A DNA stretch of 43,636 nucleotides from Chthoniobacterales bacterium (GTDB lineage Bacteria; Verrucomicrobiota; Verrucomicrobiia; Chthoniobacterales; JAATET01), in NCBI GenBank assembly GCA_036569045.1, contig DATCRI010000046.1, positions 1 to 43,636 on the forward strand. Direction: 5' to 3'. Every line of letters starts with the position of its first letter. The stretch's first letter is position 1. Below, one piece after another: positions 16,283 through 24,484 of this stretch. The notes below the pieces were generated by a model. It was not told where the DNA came from. It saw only the letters and a program-made list of their open reading frames with translations, and searched no databases. The position numbers and the translations under genes are program-made.

Positions 16283-16766
16283 TCTTCTCCTCGTCGTCCT
16301 GCTGCCGGTCGCAGCCATCGCGGAATCGGAAAAGTCCGACAAGGACTCGAAGAAGTCCAAGGCCACGCCGACTCCCGCCTCCACGGAGCAAAAGGAGGAC
16401 GCCATGCTGCGTGATCTGCCCCAGGGGCAGACCTACACCGGCCTGCGCATTCCGAATTTCAGCCCCACCGGCAAGCTTCTCATGCTGCTCGATGCCAAGG
16501 AGGCAAAGCGCGTCGGCGATCGCGACGTCGATCTCACGGAACTCAAGCTCGAGATTCACAACGAGGATGGCACGACCTTCCACGTGACGACCGCCCATTC
16601 CGTCTTCAATCTTGACACCCGCATCCTCGCAAGCGACACGCCTACGAAAATCACCCGCGAAGACTTCGTGATCACCGGCGAAAAGGCGGACTTCTATCTC
16701 AAGACCAAGTTCGGCCGCATGAAGGGCTCGACCAAGATGATCATCAATTCAGAGCAAGTTAAATGA
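16266..16766 (+). CDS. lptC: LptC-like LPS export periplasmic protein
   Basis: A 166-residue protein with an N-terminal signal/anchor (MKSWLSLLLVVLLPVAAIA), a charged Lys/Ser/Thr linker to about residue 45, then a beta-jellyroll-like repeat region (VDLTELKLEIHNEDG, ILASDTPTKITREDFVITGEKADFY) of the LptC/LptA/OstA type. GTG 16266 is chosen because it gives a canonical signal sequence. An ATG at 16203 in the same frame adds 21 unconserved residues and lies deeper inside kdsA. Its stop overlaps the lptA start (ATGA at 16763-16766). It should link the inner-membrane LPS transporter to the periplasmic bridge. The family call rests on context and fold pattern. Confidence 0.75.
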   Translation: MKSWLSLLLVVLLPVAAIAESEKSDKDSKKSKATPTPASTEQKEDAMLRDLPQGQTYTGLRIPNFSPTGKLLMLLDAKEAKRVGDRDVDLTELKLEIHNEDGTTFHVTTAHSVFNLDTRILASDTPTKITREDFVITGEKADFYLKTKFGRMKGSTKMIINSEQVK

Positions 16767-17395
16767 CTCCACTATTCTCCAGCCGGGCGCTCGCCCTCCT
16801 TTGCGCCACTGCCGCCCTCGCGACCTCCGGCGGCCTTCGCGCCCAGTCGACTCCCAATTTTTCGCTCGATTCCTCTCCGAGTCCCACGGCGACCTCGTCC
16901 GCGAAAAAAGCGGATAACAACCCGCTGGGCATTTCGAGCAAGGACCGCCCGAAGGGCGCCAAGACCGAAATCACGTCGAAGGACGGAGCGACGTTCGACA
17001 ATGCCACCAGCATCGCCACGTTCGAGGGCAAGGTCGTGGTGAAGGACCCGCAGTTCAACCTCTTCTGCGACAAGCTCACGGTCTATCTCCGCAAGGATCG
17101 CAAAGGCATCGACCACGCCATCGCGGAGGGCAAGGTCGTCATCGTCCAGGACAATACGAACGACAAGGGCGAAGCCGTGAAATCGATCGGTCGCGCCGAC
17201 AAGGCCGTTTTCGAGCCCGCCACCGGCGACGTCACCCTCTCCGTCTGGCCGCAGCTCCAGCAAGGCATCAACAATCAGGTCGCCACCTCGGCCGAAACCG
17301 TCATGATTCTCAACCGCGCCGGCCGCCTCAAGACCATCGGCGGCAGCAAGGCCACGTTCGTCGACGCCGACAAGAGCGCCGGAAGTTCCCAATGA
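16763..17395 (+). CDS. lptA: LptA/OstA-like LPS transport protein
   Basis: A 210-residue periplasmic protein with a signal peptide (to about LRAQ, residue 28), a low-complexity linker (residues 30-65), then an OstA-type beta repeat region with the family's pattern FDNATSIATFEGKVVVKDPQFNLFCDKL, AIAEGKVVIVQ and IGRADKAVFEPATGDVTL. LptA oligomers form the bridge that carries LPS across the periplasm. It overlaps lptC and lptB by ATGA at both ends, so the three are translationally coupled. Confidence 0.85.
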   Translation: MTPLFSSRALALLCATAALATSGGLRAQSTPNFSLDSSPSPTATSSAKKADNNPLGISSKDRPKGAKTEITSKDGATFDNATSIATFEGKVVVKDPQFNLFCDKLTVYLRKDRKGIDHAIAEGKVVIVQDNTNDKGEAVKSIGRADKAVFEPATGDVTLSVWPQLQQGINNQVATSAETVMILNRAGRLKTIGGSKATFVDADKSAGSSQ

Positions 17396-18174
17396 GTGCC
17401 AGCGCAGAACCCATGACCGCTCCCGCCACCGCCACCACCGAGGACACGCGCAAGCCGCTTCTCGAGACCGACAAACTCGTCAAAGTCTATGGCGGTCGTG
17501 CGGTCGTCAATGGCGTGGACATCAACGTCAAGAAGGGCGAGATCGTCGGCCTGCTCGGCCCGAACGGCGCCGGCAAGACGACGTCATTCTACATGATCGT
17601 CGGCCTCGTGAAGCCGAACGGCGGCCGCGTATTCTTCCAGGGCATTGACGTCACCAGCCAGCCCATGTATGTCCGCGCCCGCCATGGCATGGGCTACCTC
17701 CCGCAGGAGGAATCCATCTTCCGCAAGCTCACCGTTGAGCAGAACATCATGGCCATTCTCGAGACCACGAAGGCCTCGAAGGCCGAGCGGAAATCCCGCT
17801 GCGCCGACCTCCTCACGCAATTCGGCATCGAGCACGTCGCCCGCCAGGAGGCGCTCACGCTCTCCGGCGGTGAAAAGCGCCGCCTCACGATCGCCCGCTC
17901 GCTGGTCACAAACCCATCACTGCTCATGCTCGACGAGCCCTTCAGCGGCGTGGATCCCATCGCCGTCTTCGACGTCCAGCAGATCATCACCGATCTCCGC
18001 AAGGACGGCCTCGCCATCATCATCACCGATCACAACGTTCGCGAGACGCTGAACATTGTGGACCGCGCCTACCTCATCTTCGAGGGTCGCGTGGAGAGCC
18101 AGGGCAACAAGGACTTCCTCCTCAACGACCCCATCAGCCGCAAGCTCTACCTCGGCGAGAGCTTCACGATGTAA
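17392..18174 (+). CDS. lptB: LPS export ABC transporter ATP-binding protein LptB
   Basis: A 260-residue ABC ATPase that powers extraction of LPS from the inner membrane with LptFG. Walker A is GPNGAGKTT (residues 56-64), the signature is LSGGEKRR, Walker B is LLMLDEPFSGVDP and the H-loop is ITDHNV. The stretches YGGRAVVNGVD, GYLPQEESIFRKLTVEQNI and AYLIFEGRVESQG are typical of LptB. The first 25 residues are a nonconserved extension, and ATG 17401-region alternatives are possible. Its start overlaps lptA by 4 bases and hprK follows after 20 bases. lptF and lptG are not in this window. Confidence 0.94.
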   Translation: MSASAEPMTAPATATTEDTRKPLLETDKLVKVYGGRAVVNGVDINVKKGEIVGLLGPNGAGKTTSFYMIVGLVKPNGGRVFFQGIDVTSQPMYVRARHGMGYLPQEESIFRKLTVEQNIMAILETTKASKAERKSRCADLLTQFGIEHVARQEALTLSGGEKRRLTIARSLVTNPSLLMLDEPFSGVDPIAVFDVQQIITDLRKDGLAIIITDHNVRETLNIVDRAYLIFEGRVESQGNKDFLLNDPISRKLYLGESFTM

Positions 18175-18194
18175 GGACAGATCCCTTTCGCGCG

Positions 18195-19160
18195 ATGCCA
18201 GAGAAATCCCCGATTCGCGCGACGCCTCTCACGGTCGGCCAGTTTTACGCGAACCACGCCGAGCAGCTCGGCCTGCGTCTCGAGGGCCTGTCCCTCGGGA
18301 TGAACCGCGTCATCCGCGAGCCGACCATTAATCGGCCCGGTCTCGCCCTCGCTGGATTCTATAGTTACTTTGCGAGCCGGCGCGTGCAGGTCATCGGGAA
18401 CTCCGAACTCAGCTACCTGAAATCGCTCAAAGCTCCCGTCCTTCTGGAGCGCTGCCGGGAGCTGTTCTCCCGCAAGATTCCGTGCCTCATCGTCGCCCGC
18501 GACGCGGCCATTCCCTCGGTCCTCCTCCAGCAGGCCGCCGAATTCGAGACGCCCATCTTTCGAACGCCGATCATCACGATGAAGTTCATCAATGCGGCCA
18601 CGATCGCCCTCGAGTTCGAGTTTGCGCCCTCGACGTCGGAATACGGCAGCATGATGGATATTCAGGGCATCGGCACCCTGATCCGCGGCGCCAGCGGCAT
18701 TGGGAAAAGCGAGTGCGTGCTCGGCCTCATCGAACGCGGCTACAGCCTTGTCAGCGACGACATTACGAAGATCAAAGCCATCGAGGGCCGCGAGCTTGTC
18801 GGCATGTCGTCGGAACTCACCCGCTTCCACATGGAAGTCCGTGGCATTGGGATTATCAATGTCGCATCCATCTTCGGCGTCGGCAGCGTCCGTCCCGAGA
18901 AGCGTCTCGACCTCGTCGTGTCACTTATGGATTGGCACGAAGTCGAAGACGTGGATAGGTTGGGCATCGATCGCGACTACTACGAGGTCCTCGGCATCCG
19001 CGTTCCGCACGTCACCCTGCCCGTGCGCACCGGTCGGGATCTGGGGCGTCTCGTGGAAGTGGCCGCGCTCGATCAGAAACTCAAAAGCATGGGACATAAC
19101 ACCGCACTCGAATTCAACCAGCGCCTGCTTTCCATGATGCAGCAAAATCCTGAGCGATAA
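18195..19160 (+). CDS. hprK: HPr kinase/phosphorylase
   Basis: A 321-residue homologue of HprK, which phosphorylates a serine of HPr with ATP (or PPi) and reverses the reaction. The P-loop is GASGIGKS (residues 165-172), the acidic pair Asp188-Asp189 lies in LVSDDI, and the family signature MEVRGIGIINVASIFG is at 213-228. The catalytic His that normally sits in an HG-V-D-I-x-G element about 15 residues before the P-loop is replaced by Tyr150 (EYGSMMDIQG), which may alter the kinase/phosphorylase balance. It sits between lptB and ptsH, a position like that of PTS regulatory genes beside lpt and rpoN in Proteobacteria. Confidence 0.93.
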   Translation: MPEKSPIRATPLTVGQFYANHAEQLGLRLEGLSLGMNRVIREPTINRPGLALAGFYSYFASRRVQVIGNSELSYLKSLKAPVLLERCRELFSRKIPCLIVARDAAIPSVLLQQAAEFETPIFRTPIITMKFINAATIALEFEFAPSTSEYGSMMDIQGIGTLIRGASGIGKSECVLGLIERGYSLVSDDITKIKAIEGRELVGMSSELTRFHMEVRGIGIINVASIFGVGSVRPEKRLDLVVSLMDWHEVEDVDRLGIDRDYYEVLGIRVPHVTLPVRTGRDLGRLVEVAALDQKLKSMGHNTALEFNQRLLSMMQQNPER

Positions 19161-19168
19161 GATTTACC

Positions 19169-19477
19169 ATGGGCCTGCTCTCACGAAAAAAATCCACGAC
19201 CGATGCGGGCCGATGTGCACGCGAGGTGGTCATCCAGAATCGGAATGGCCTCCACGCGCGCCCAGCGGCGATGCTTGTGAAAGTCTCCAGTCGCTTTCGA
19301 GCCGAAATCTGGATCGAAAAGGACGGGGAACGTGTCAACGGCAAGAGTATCATGGGTCTCATGATGCTTGCCGCCGGCAAGGGTTCCAAACTCCAGCTCA
19401 TTGCGGAGGGTGCCGACGCCGACCGCGCCGTCGACGAACTCCAGACACTTATCGAAAGTCGCTTCGGGGAGGAATGA
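19169..19477 (+). CDS. ptsH: HPr phosphocarrier protein
   Basis: A 102-residue phosphocarrier of the PTS. The site phosphorylated by enzyme I is His29 in GLHARP, and the regulatory serine (equivalent to Ser46) is Ser60 in GKSIMGLM, the HprK target, so both inputs are possible. The N-terminus carries about 14 extra residues compared with usual HPr. ATG 19169 lies 8 bases after hprK. Confidence 0.95.
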   Translation: MGLLSRKKSTTDAGRCAREVVIQNRNGLHARPAAMLVKVSSRFRAEIWIEKDGERVNGKSIMGLMMLAAGKGSKLQLIAEGADADRAVDELQTLIESRFGEE

Positions 19478-19586
19478 TTCTCTGGTTTTCCGGCAAGTTT
19501 TCGACACCGCTTCTGTGACGGCGGGCTCATGACCGGAATGACCCTTTGACCCCTTGGGGAAATCCTGTTAGCGATTGCCCGGAATT

Positions 19587-21353
19587 ATGGGCGACGTCGT
19601 TGAGTCCCTCGAAAAGCGTTTTGAAGGTATCGCCGTCGCGCCCGGGATCGCTCGCGCCCCCGCCCTCGTCCACTGGGTGGAAGAGGAGGAAATCCCCTTT
19701 CGCAAGATTCCGAAGGCCGCGATTCCCGAGGAGATTGCGCGCTTCGAGTCGGCGCTCATCGCCACCCGCGCCGAGCTGCTGGAGATGCAGCAGAAGATCG
19801 CCGAGGCCATCGGCACGAGCGATGCCAGCATCTTCGATGCGCACCTCCTCGTCGTCGAAGATCGCACACTGATCGACGAGGTCCTCAAAAGCGTCGAGTC
19901 GGAGCTGCACAACGTCGAGTTTGCCTTCAACCTCGTCGCCGATCGGTATTGCAAGACGCTCAACGAGATCGACGATCCCTATCTTCGTGAACGCGTCGTG
20001 GATATCGAGGACGTCACCCGGCGCGTGCTCCGGCACCTTCTCGGGAAATCGACCAGCGGCATCCACGCGCATGACGAGCCGCACATCATCATCGGGCACA
20101 ACCTCACGCCCTCCGACACCGCACTGCTGAATCGCGCCCTCGTGCTCGGCTTCGCCACCGAGGCTGGCAGCAAGACATCGCACACGGCCATCATGGCCCG
20201 CTCGCTCGACATCCCGGCGATCGTCGGCCTGCACGACATCACCGATCACATCACGAGCGGCGACCCCCTGCTCATCGACGGCTATCGGGGCATTCTCATC
20301 GTCCATCCTTCGCCGCAGACGATTCAGGAATACGACGCCTACGAGCGCGAGAAAGACCTCGTCGAGGAGCGGCTGGAACTCATCCGCGACACGACCAGCA
20401 CGACCGCGGACGGCATCAACATCACGCTTTCGGCGAACATCGAGTCGCCCGCGGAGATGGATGACGTCATCGAGCACGGCGCCGAGGGTGTCGGCCTCTA
20501 TCGCACCGAGTTTCTCTTCCTCAATCGCGAGGAGCCGCCGAGCGAAGACGAGCAATACGAAAACTACCGCATCGTCGCGGAGCGCAGCGCGCCGCATTCC
20601 GTGATCATCCGCACTCTCGACATCGGCGGCGACAAGGAGGCATCCGGCCTCGACCTGCCCGAGGAGGAAAACCCCTTCCTCGGCTGCCGCGCGATCCGCC
20701 TCTGCCTCGAGCGCCCCGAGATCTTCAAACCCCAGCTCCGCGCCATCCTTCGCGCCGCCGTTCATGGCCACGTGAGGCTGATGTATCCCATGATTTCCGG
20801 CCTCGGCGAATTTCGTCAGGCCAACGCCATCCTCGAGGAATGCAAGGCCGAGCTGCGCGCGGAAGGGACGGCCTTTCGGGAAGATGTCGAAGTCGGCCTC
20901 ATGATCGAGGTTCCGAGCGCCGCGCTGTCCGCCGACCTTCTCGCCAGAGAGGCCAAGTTCTTCAGCATCGGCACGAACGATCTCATCCAGTATGCGATCG
21001 CCGTCGATCGCGTGAACGACCGGATCGCCCACCTCTACAAGCCGACGCATCCTGCCATTCTTCGACTCATCCGGATGGTCGTCGAAGCCGCCCGCGCAAA
21101 CAATATCTGGACCGGCGTCTGCGGGGAAATGGCGGGCGACATCGTGCTCACGCCGTTGCTTCTCGGACTCGGCATCGACGAACTCAGCACCAGCGCCACG
21201 CTCGTGCCACGGGTCAAGAAGGCCGTGCAAAGTCTCTCGCTCACGGACTGCCAGGCGCTCGCAGAGCAGGCCCTGCGCTCCAGCACGTCGAGCGACATCC
21301 TCCAGCTCTGCGTCGACCTCGCGCGCTCGCGCTACGACGACCTCGTCTCGTAG
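19587..21353 (+). CDS. ptsI: Phosphoenolpyruvate-protein phosphotransferase (enzyme I)
   Basis: A 588-residue enzyme I that takes phosphate from PEP and passes it to HPr. The active His199 lies in GSKTSHTAIMAR. The N-terminal HPr-binding helical domain, the swivelling phospho-His domain and the C-terminal PEP-binding TIM barrel (GVGLYRTEFLFL, RTLDIGGDKE, FFSIGTNDLIQYAIAVDR, GVCGEMAGD with the catalytic Cys) are all present and of normal length. It has no GAF domain, so it is not the PtsP type. ATG 19587 is used; an in-frame TTG lies at 19575. With hprK and ptsH it forms a PTS without any EIIA/B/C here, so a regulatory role is likely. Confidence 0.95.
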   Translation: MGDVVESLEKRFEGIAVAPGIARAPALVHWVEEEEIPFRKIPKAAIPEEIARFESALIATRAELLEMQQKIAEAIGTSDASIFDAHLLVVEDRTLIDEVLKSVESELHNVEFAFNLVADRYCKTLNEIDDPYLRERVVDIEDVTRRVLRHLLGKSTSGIHAHDEPHIIIGHNLTPSDTALLNRALVLGFATEAGSKTSHTAIMARSLDIPAIVGLHDITDHITSGDPLLIDGYRGILIVHPSPQTIQEYDAYEREKDLVEERLELIRDTTSTTADGINITLSANIESPAEMDDVIEHGAEGVGLYRTEFLFLNREEPPSEDEQYENYRIVAERSAPHSVIIRTLDIGGDKEASGLDLPEEENPFLGCRAIRLCLERPEIFKPQLRAILRAAVHGHVRLMYPMISGLGEFRQANAILEECKAELRAEGTAFREDVEVGLMIEVPSAALSADLLAREAKFFSIGTNDLIQYAIAVDRVNDRIAHLYKPTHPAILRLIRMVVEAARANNIWTGVCGEMAGDIVLTPLLLGLGIDELSTSATLVPRVKKAVQSLSLTDCQALAEQALRSSTSSDILQLCVDLARSRYDDLVS

Positions 21354-21356
21354 CTC

Positions 21357-22286
21357 CTAGCGCCGCGAAGGCGTCGGCTCGGGCTCCGCGCGATCCTTAT
21401 ACCAGAGAATTCCTCGCGTCTTCAGGTTCGCGATGAAAATCTTCAGGTTTTCCGCCATCCGGCGGTCGCCGATGAGGGTGCCGAGCGCGCCCTTGCCGTT
21501 TCGCGCATCCCGCACGAGCAGGCGGACTTCGACCATCGTCTTGTCGAACGACTCCGCCGCGTCCTTCGTTGCGGCCAGCGTGTCAGTGGTTTTGTCGACC
21601 GTCACCGTCACGTGATTCACCGTTTCGGTGACTTGCTTCATCGCCGTCGCAGCCTGCTCGACAATGCCATCGAGCTTCCTGGACGCCGCGCTGAATTCCG
21701 CCGTCGTCGTCCTGAGATTCTGCACCGTCTCGCCCACGGCCTTCACCGTCGGCTTGTCGAGCACCTCGGTGTTCAGGCGCGTGACGACCGTATCGATATT
21801 CTTCACCGCCGCGCGCACGTCCTCGAGCAGCTTGCCGCCCTCGCCCGCCAGCTCGGTGATGCCGCCGGCATCGCGCTTGCCGACGATCGTCGTGCCCGGC
21901 GCAATCGCCTTGTAGTTCTCGATGTCGAGAGTCGCCGGCATCGTGATGTCCACGAAGCTGTCGCCGAGCAGGCCGGAGCTGCCGATCGTGAAGGCCGATC
22001 CTTCCGGAATCTGCACGCCATCATAGATCTTCAGCATCACGTAGACGCCCCGCATGTTATCGAGCACATACGGGCCGTCCTTCACGGTGCCGATCTTCGC
22101 GCCAGCCAGCAGCACGTCCGCGCCAGAGAAGAGGCCGCTCGCATTCGGGTATTCCACCCGTAGCTCGTAGAACTTCTTCAGCCCGTCACCAAACCGGCCG
22201 AAATAGACGACCATCGTGCAGATGGCCACCAGCCCCAGTAATATGAAGAACCCCACCCGGGCCTGCGTCACTTTTTCCGAACTCAT
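21357..22286 (-). CDS. mlaD: MlaD-family MCE protein (lipid transport)
   Basis: A 309-residue protein anchored by one N-terminal helix (about 12-32, VGFFILLGLVAICTMVVYFG). One MCE domain follows at about 40-120 (VEYPNASGLFSGADVLLAGAKIG, IGSSGLLGDSFVDI), then a long helical region (150-270) with many Thr/Val/Ala repeats, typical of MCE proteins that form a channel-like tail. It is the solute-binding subunit of an Mla-type ABC transporter moving phospholipids between membranes. It is last in the order mlaE-mlaF-mlaD and ends 3 bases from the convergent ptsI stop. Confidence 0.92.
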   Translation of the reverse strand: MSSEKVTQARVGFFILLGLVAICTMVVYFGRFGDGLKKFYELRVEYPNASGLFSGADVLLAGAKIGTVKDGPYVLDNMRGVYVMLKIYDGVQIPEGSAFTIGSSGLLGDSFVDITMPATLDIENYKAIAPGTTIVGKRDAGGITELAGEGGKLLEDVRAAVKNIDTVVTRLNTEVLDKPTVKAVGETVQNLRTTTAEFSAASRKLDGIVEQAATAMKQVTETVNHVTVTVDKTTDTLAATKDAAESFDKTMVEVRLLVRDARNGKGALGTLIGDRRMAENLKIFIANLKTRGILWYKDRAEPEPTPSRR

Positions 22287-22301
22287 TCGCGTCTCCTTCC
22301 T

Positions 22302-23051
22302 TTATTCGGCTTCGTCCGAGCGTCCATCCACAAAATCGCGAATCACCGGATCCTCGCTCTGCTTCAACTCCTCCACCGTGCCATAAAAATAAACCTTCCC
22401 GGCGTTCAACAGCGCGACGCGGTCCGCGATGTGATAACAGCTCACCATATCGTGGGTCACCACGATGGACGTCACAGCGAGCTTGCGCTGCATGCGCCGG
22501 ATCAGGCGATTGATGCTGTCCGAAACGATCGGATCCAGCCCCGCCGTCGGTTCGTCGTAAAGAATCACTTCCGGCGGCGAGACGATCGCCCGCGCGAGAG
22601 CGACCCGCTTGCGCATGCCGCCGCTCAGGTTCACCGGCATCTTGTGCGAATGGCCGGCCATGTTCACCATTGCGAGAGTCTCGTCGACCTTGGTCGCGAT
22701 CACGGCCTCGTCGCGCTCCCCGCGTTCGCGCAGGGGAAACGCGACATTTTCGAAAACCGTCATCGAGTCGAACAACGCGCCGTCCTGAAACACCATCCCG
22801 ATCTTGCGGCGCACGCCCTCGAGCTGCCGCTCGGTGAAATGCGTGATGTCCTCCCCCTCGACGAGGATCTGCCCCGAGATCGGCTTCATCAGCCCGATGA
22901 GATGGCGCAGGAACACGCTCTTGCCTCCGCCACTGCGGCCCAGCAGCACGAGCGTTTCGCCCTTGATCACCGGGATCGAAAATCCGCGCAGGATCTCCTG
23001 CGTGCCAATGCGCTGCACGAGGTCGCGCACATCGATCATCACGGCACTCAT
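22302..23051 (-). CDS. mlaF: MlaF-type ABC transporter ATP-binding protein
   Basis: A 249-residue ABC ATPase. Walker A is GRSGGGKS (residues 38-45), the signature is NLSGGMRKRVALARA, Walker B is VILYDEPTAGLDP and the H-loop is VVTHDM. The sequence MVFQDGALFDSMTVFENVAFPLRE is diagnostic for MlaF-type ATPases. It energises the MlaE permease and MlaD. Its ATG overlaps the mlaE stop by 4 bases (ATGA at 23048-23051) and mlaD starts 15 bases downstream. Confidence 0.95.
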   Translation of the reverse strand: MSAVMIDVRDLVQRIGTQEILRGFSIPVIKGETLVLLGRSGGGKSVFLRHLIGLMKPISGQILVEGEDITHFTERQLEGVRRKIGMVFQDGALFDSMTVFENVAFPLRERGERDEAVIATKVDETLAMVNMAGHSHKMPVNLSGGMRKRVALARAIVSPPEVILYDEPTAGLDPIVSDSINRLIRRMQRKLAVTSIVVTHDMVSCYHIADRVALLNAGKVYFYGTVEELKQSEDPVIRDFVDGRSDEAE

Positions 23052-23845
23052 CCGCTCACCCCCGCCGGAAAAAAGATGTTCAGGAACATCGTCAGGAAGA
23101 AGTTCGCGATCAGCACCGCGAGCGAGGAAATCACCACCGCCTCGGTCGTCGCCCGGCCCACGCCGACGGCGCCGTCGCGAGCGTGCAGCCCCTCGCGACA
23201 GGCCACGAAAACGATGATCACCGCGAAAACGACGCCCTTGATGACGCCCATGAAAATGTCCTCCGCCTCGGTAAACTTATACATGTTCAGCATGTAGTAG
23301 GCCGAGCCAACCCCGAGCACCTGCGTCGCGACGAGATACGCCGCGAGCATTCCGAAGAAGATGCATTCGCCCACGAGCAGCGGCAGGGAAACCAGCATCG
23401 CCAGCGCTCGGGGCACCACGAGATAGTCCACCGGATGCACCGCCAGCGCGCGCAGCGCATCGATCTGCTGCGTCACCTTCATCGTGCCCAGCTCGGCGCT
23501 CATCGCCGCGCCCACGCGTCCGGCCACCATCAACCCCGTGAGCACCGGCCCCAGCTCGCGACACATCGCGACCGAAACCACCGGCCCGACGGCGGACTCC
23601 ATGTTCAAACGCGCGAATTGAAAATACGTCTGCGCGACAAAGACCGCGCCGGTGAAGGCCCCGGTCACGATCACGACCATCTGCGAACCGAAGCCGATGT
23701 GACTGATCTGCCGCAGCGTCAGGCCCAGCCGCACGCGTCCGGCGAAAACCGAAGCGAACGTCTCACCGGCCAGCACGCCGACCTGGCCGAGATACGTGCA
23801 GAAGGCGGCAAACGCGCCTCCGAAAACTCCGAGGAGGAGATTCAT
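23048..23845 (-). CDS. mlaE: MlaE-type ABC transporter permease
   Basis: A 265-residue inner-membrane permease of the MlaE family with five to six hydrophobic helices. The family regions FGSQMVVIVTGAFTGAVFVAQTY, RELGPVLTGLMVAGRVGAAMSAELGTMKVTQQIDAL and CREGLHARDGAVGVGRATTEAVV are all present. It forms the membrane core of the phospholipid transporter with mlaF and mlaD. No MlaB (STAS) or MlaC gene accompanies it, as is common outside the Gammaproteobacteria. Confidence 0.95.
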   Translation of the reverse strand: MNLLLGVFGGAFAAFCTYLGQVGVLAGETFASVFAGRVRLGLTLRQISHIGFGSQMVVIVTGAFTGAVFVAQTYFQFARLNMESAVGPVVSVAMCRELGPVLTGLMVAGRVGAAMSAELGTMKVTQQIDALRALAVHPVDYLVVPRALAMLVSLPLLVGECIFFGMLAAYLVATQVLGVGSAYYMLNMYKFTEAEDIFMGVIKGVVFAVIIVFVACREGLHARDGAVGVGRATTEAVVISSLAVLIANFFLTMFLNIFFPAGVSG

Positions 23846-23894
23846 TACGAACGGAGGGCGGAAAGAGGAAGGGACGCGGAAATCTTTCCGCCAA

Positions 23895-24161
23895 TCACAC
23901 GCTCAACCTCTGCGTCTTCTTCTTGTCGGAATTCACTTCCGGAGGAAGCGCGCCGACGAACCTGGCCTGCAAACCGGACTTGTTGAAGATCGACTTTAGG
24001 GCGGAAAGCGCCGGCGCGTGATCGCCGAATTCCATGTAAACGATGTCGTGGTTCGTATCGACCTTGTAGCGGATGCCCGGCAGCGAATCGAGCTCGAGCG
24101 CAAGGGCCATCATTTTATCGGGGCTCCGCACCCCGGCGGCATAAATTTCGACCTCCACCAT
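23895..24161 (-). CDS. Small conserved-looking protein with ferredoxin-like fold pattern
   Basis: An 88-residue soluble protein starting MVEVEIYAAG. The order strand-helix-strand-strand-helix-strand (EVEIYAAG, PDKMMALALELDSLP, IRYKVD, DIVYMEF, PALSALKSIFNKSG, QARFVG) fits a small ferredoxin-like (HMA/ACT-type) fold but without the metal-binding CxxC. ATG 24161 is preferred. A GTG at 24239 overlaps the stop of the preceding gene and would add 26 basic residues, so coupled translation from it cannot be excluded. Function unknown. Confidence 0.6.
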   Translation of the reverse strand: MVEVEIYAAGVRSPDKMMALALELDSLPGIRYKVDTNHDIVYMEFGDHAPALSALKSIFNKSGLQARFVGALPPEVNSDKKKTQRLSV

Positions 24162-24235
24162 GCGGGAATCATTCCCCCGCCGCGGAAACGTGGCAAGGGA
24201 CTTTTTCGCCAAAACCCCCAGGCCGAGACCGTTTC

Positions 24236-24478
24236 TCACGATTCAGACTTCGGGGTGATGCGCACGAAAAGCGTGGCGGCAAAAATGACGAATGCTCCCC
24301 CGACGCCGAGGGCAAGGAATTCGACGCCAGGCACGAAGACTGGTCGCGCTTCGCCGATGCCGGCCTCTTTCTTCGGAGCCTGCGTCTGCGTCCATTCGAG
24401 TCGGCCGCCCAGACCGGCCCAAAGGCCGACCGTGCCGACGAGCAGAAGCAACGCAAACGCGCGAAGCACCATCCTCAT
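24236..24478 (-). CDS. Small membrane protein of unknown function
   Basis: An 80-residue protein with an N-terminal hydrophobic helix (AFALLLLVGTVGLWAGL, possibly an uncleaved signal) and a second helix (FLALGVGGAFVIFAATLFV) near the C-terminus, separated by a short polar segment. It starts 6 bases downstream of the smc stop on the same strand, so it is probably in the same transcript. No family is recognised. Confidence 0.6.
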   Translation of the reverse strand: MRMVLRAFALLLLVGTVGLWAGLGGRLEWTQTQAPKKEAGIGEARPVFVPGVEFLALGVGGAFVIFAATLFVRITPKSES

Positions 24479-24484
24479 GGCCGG

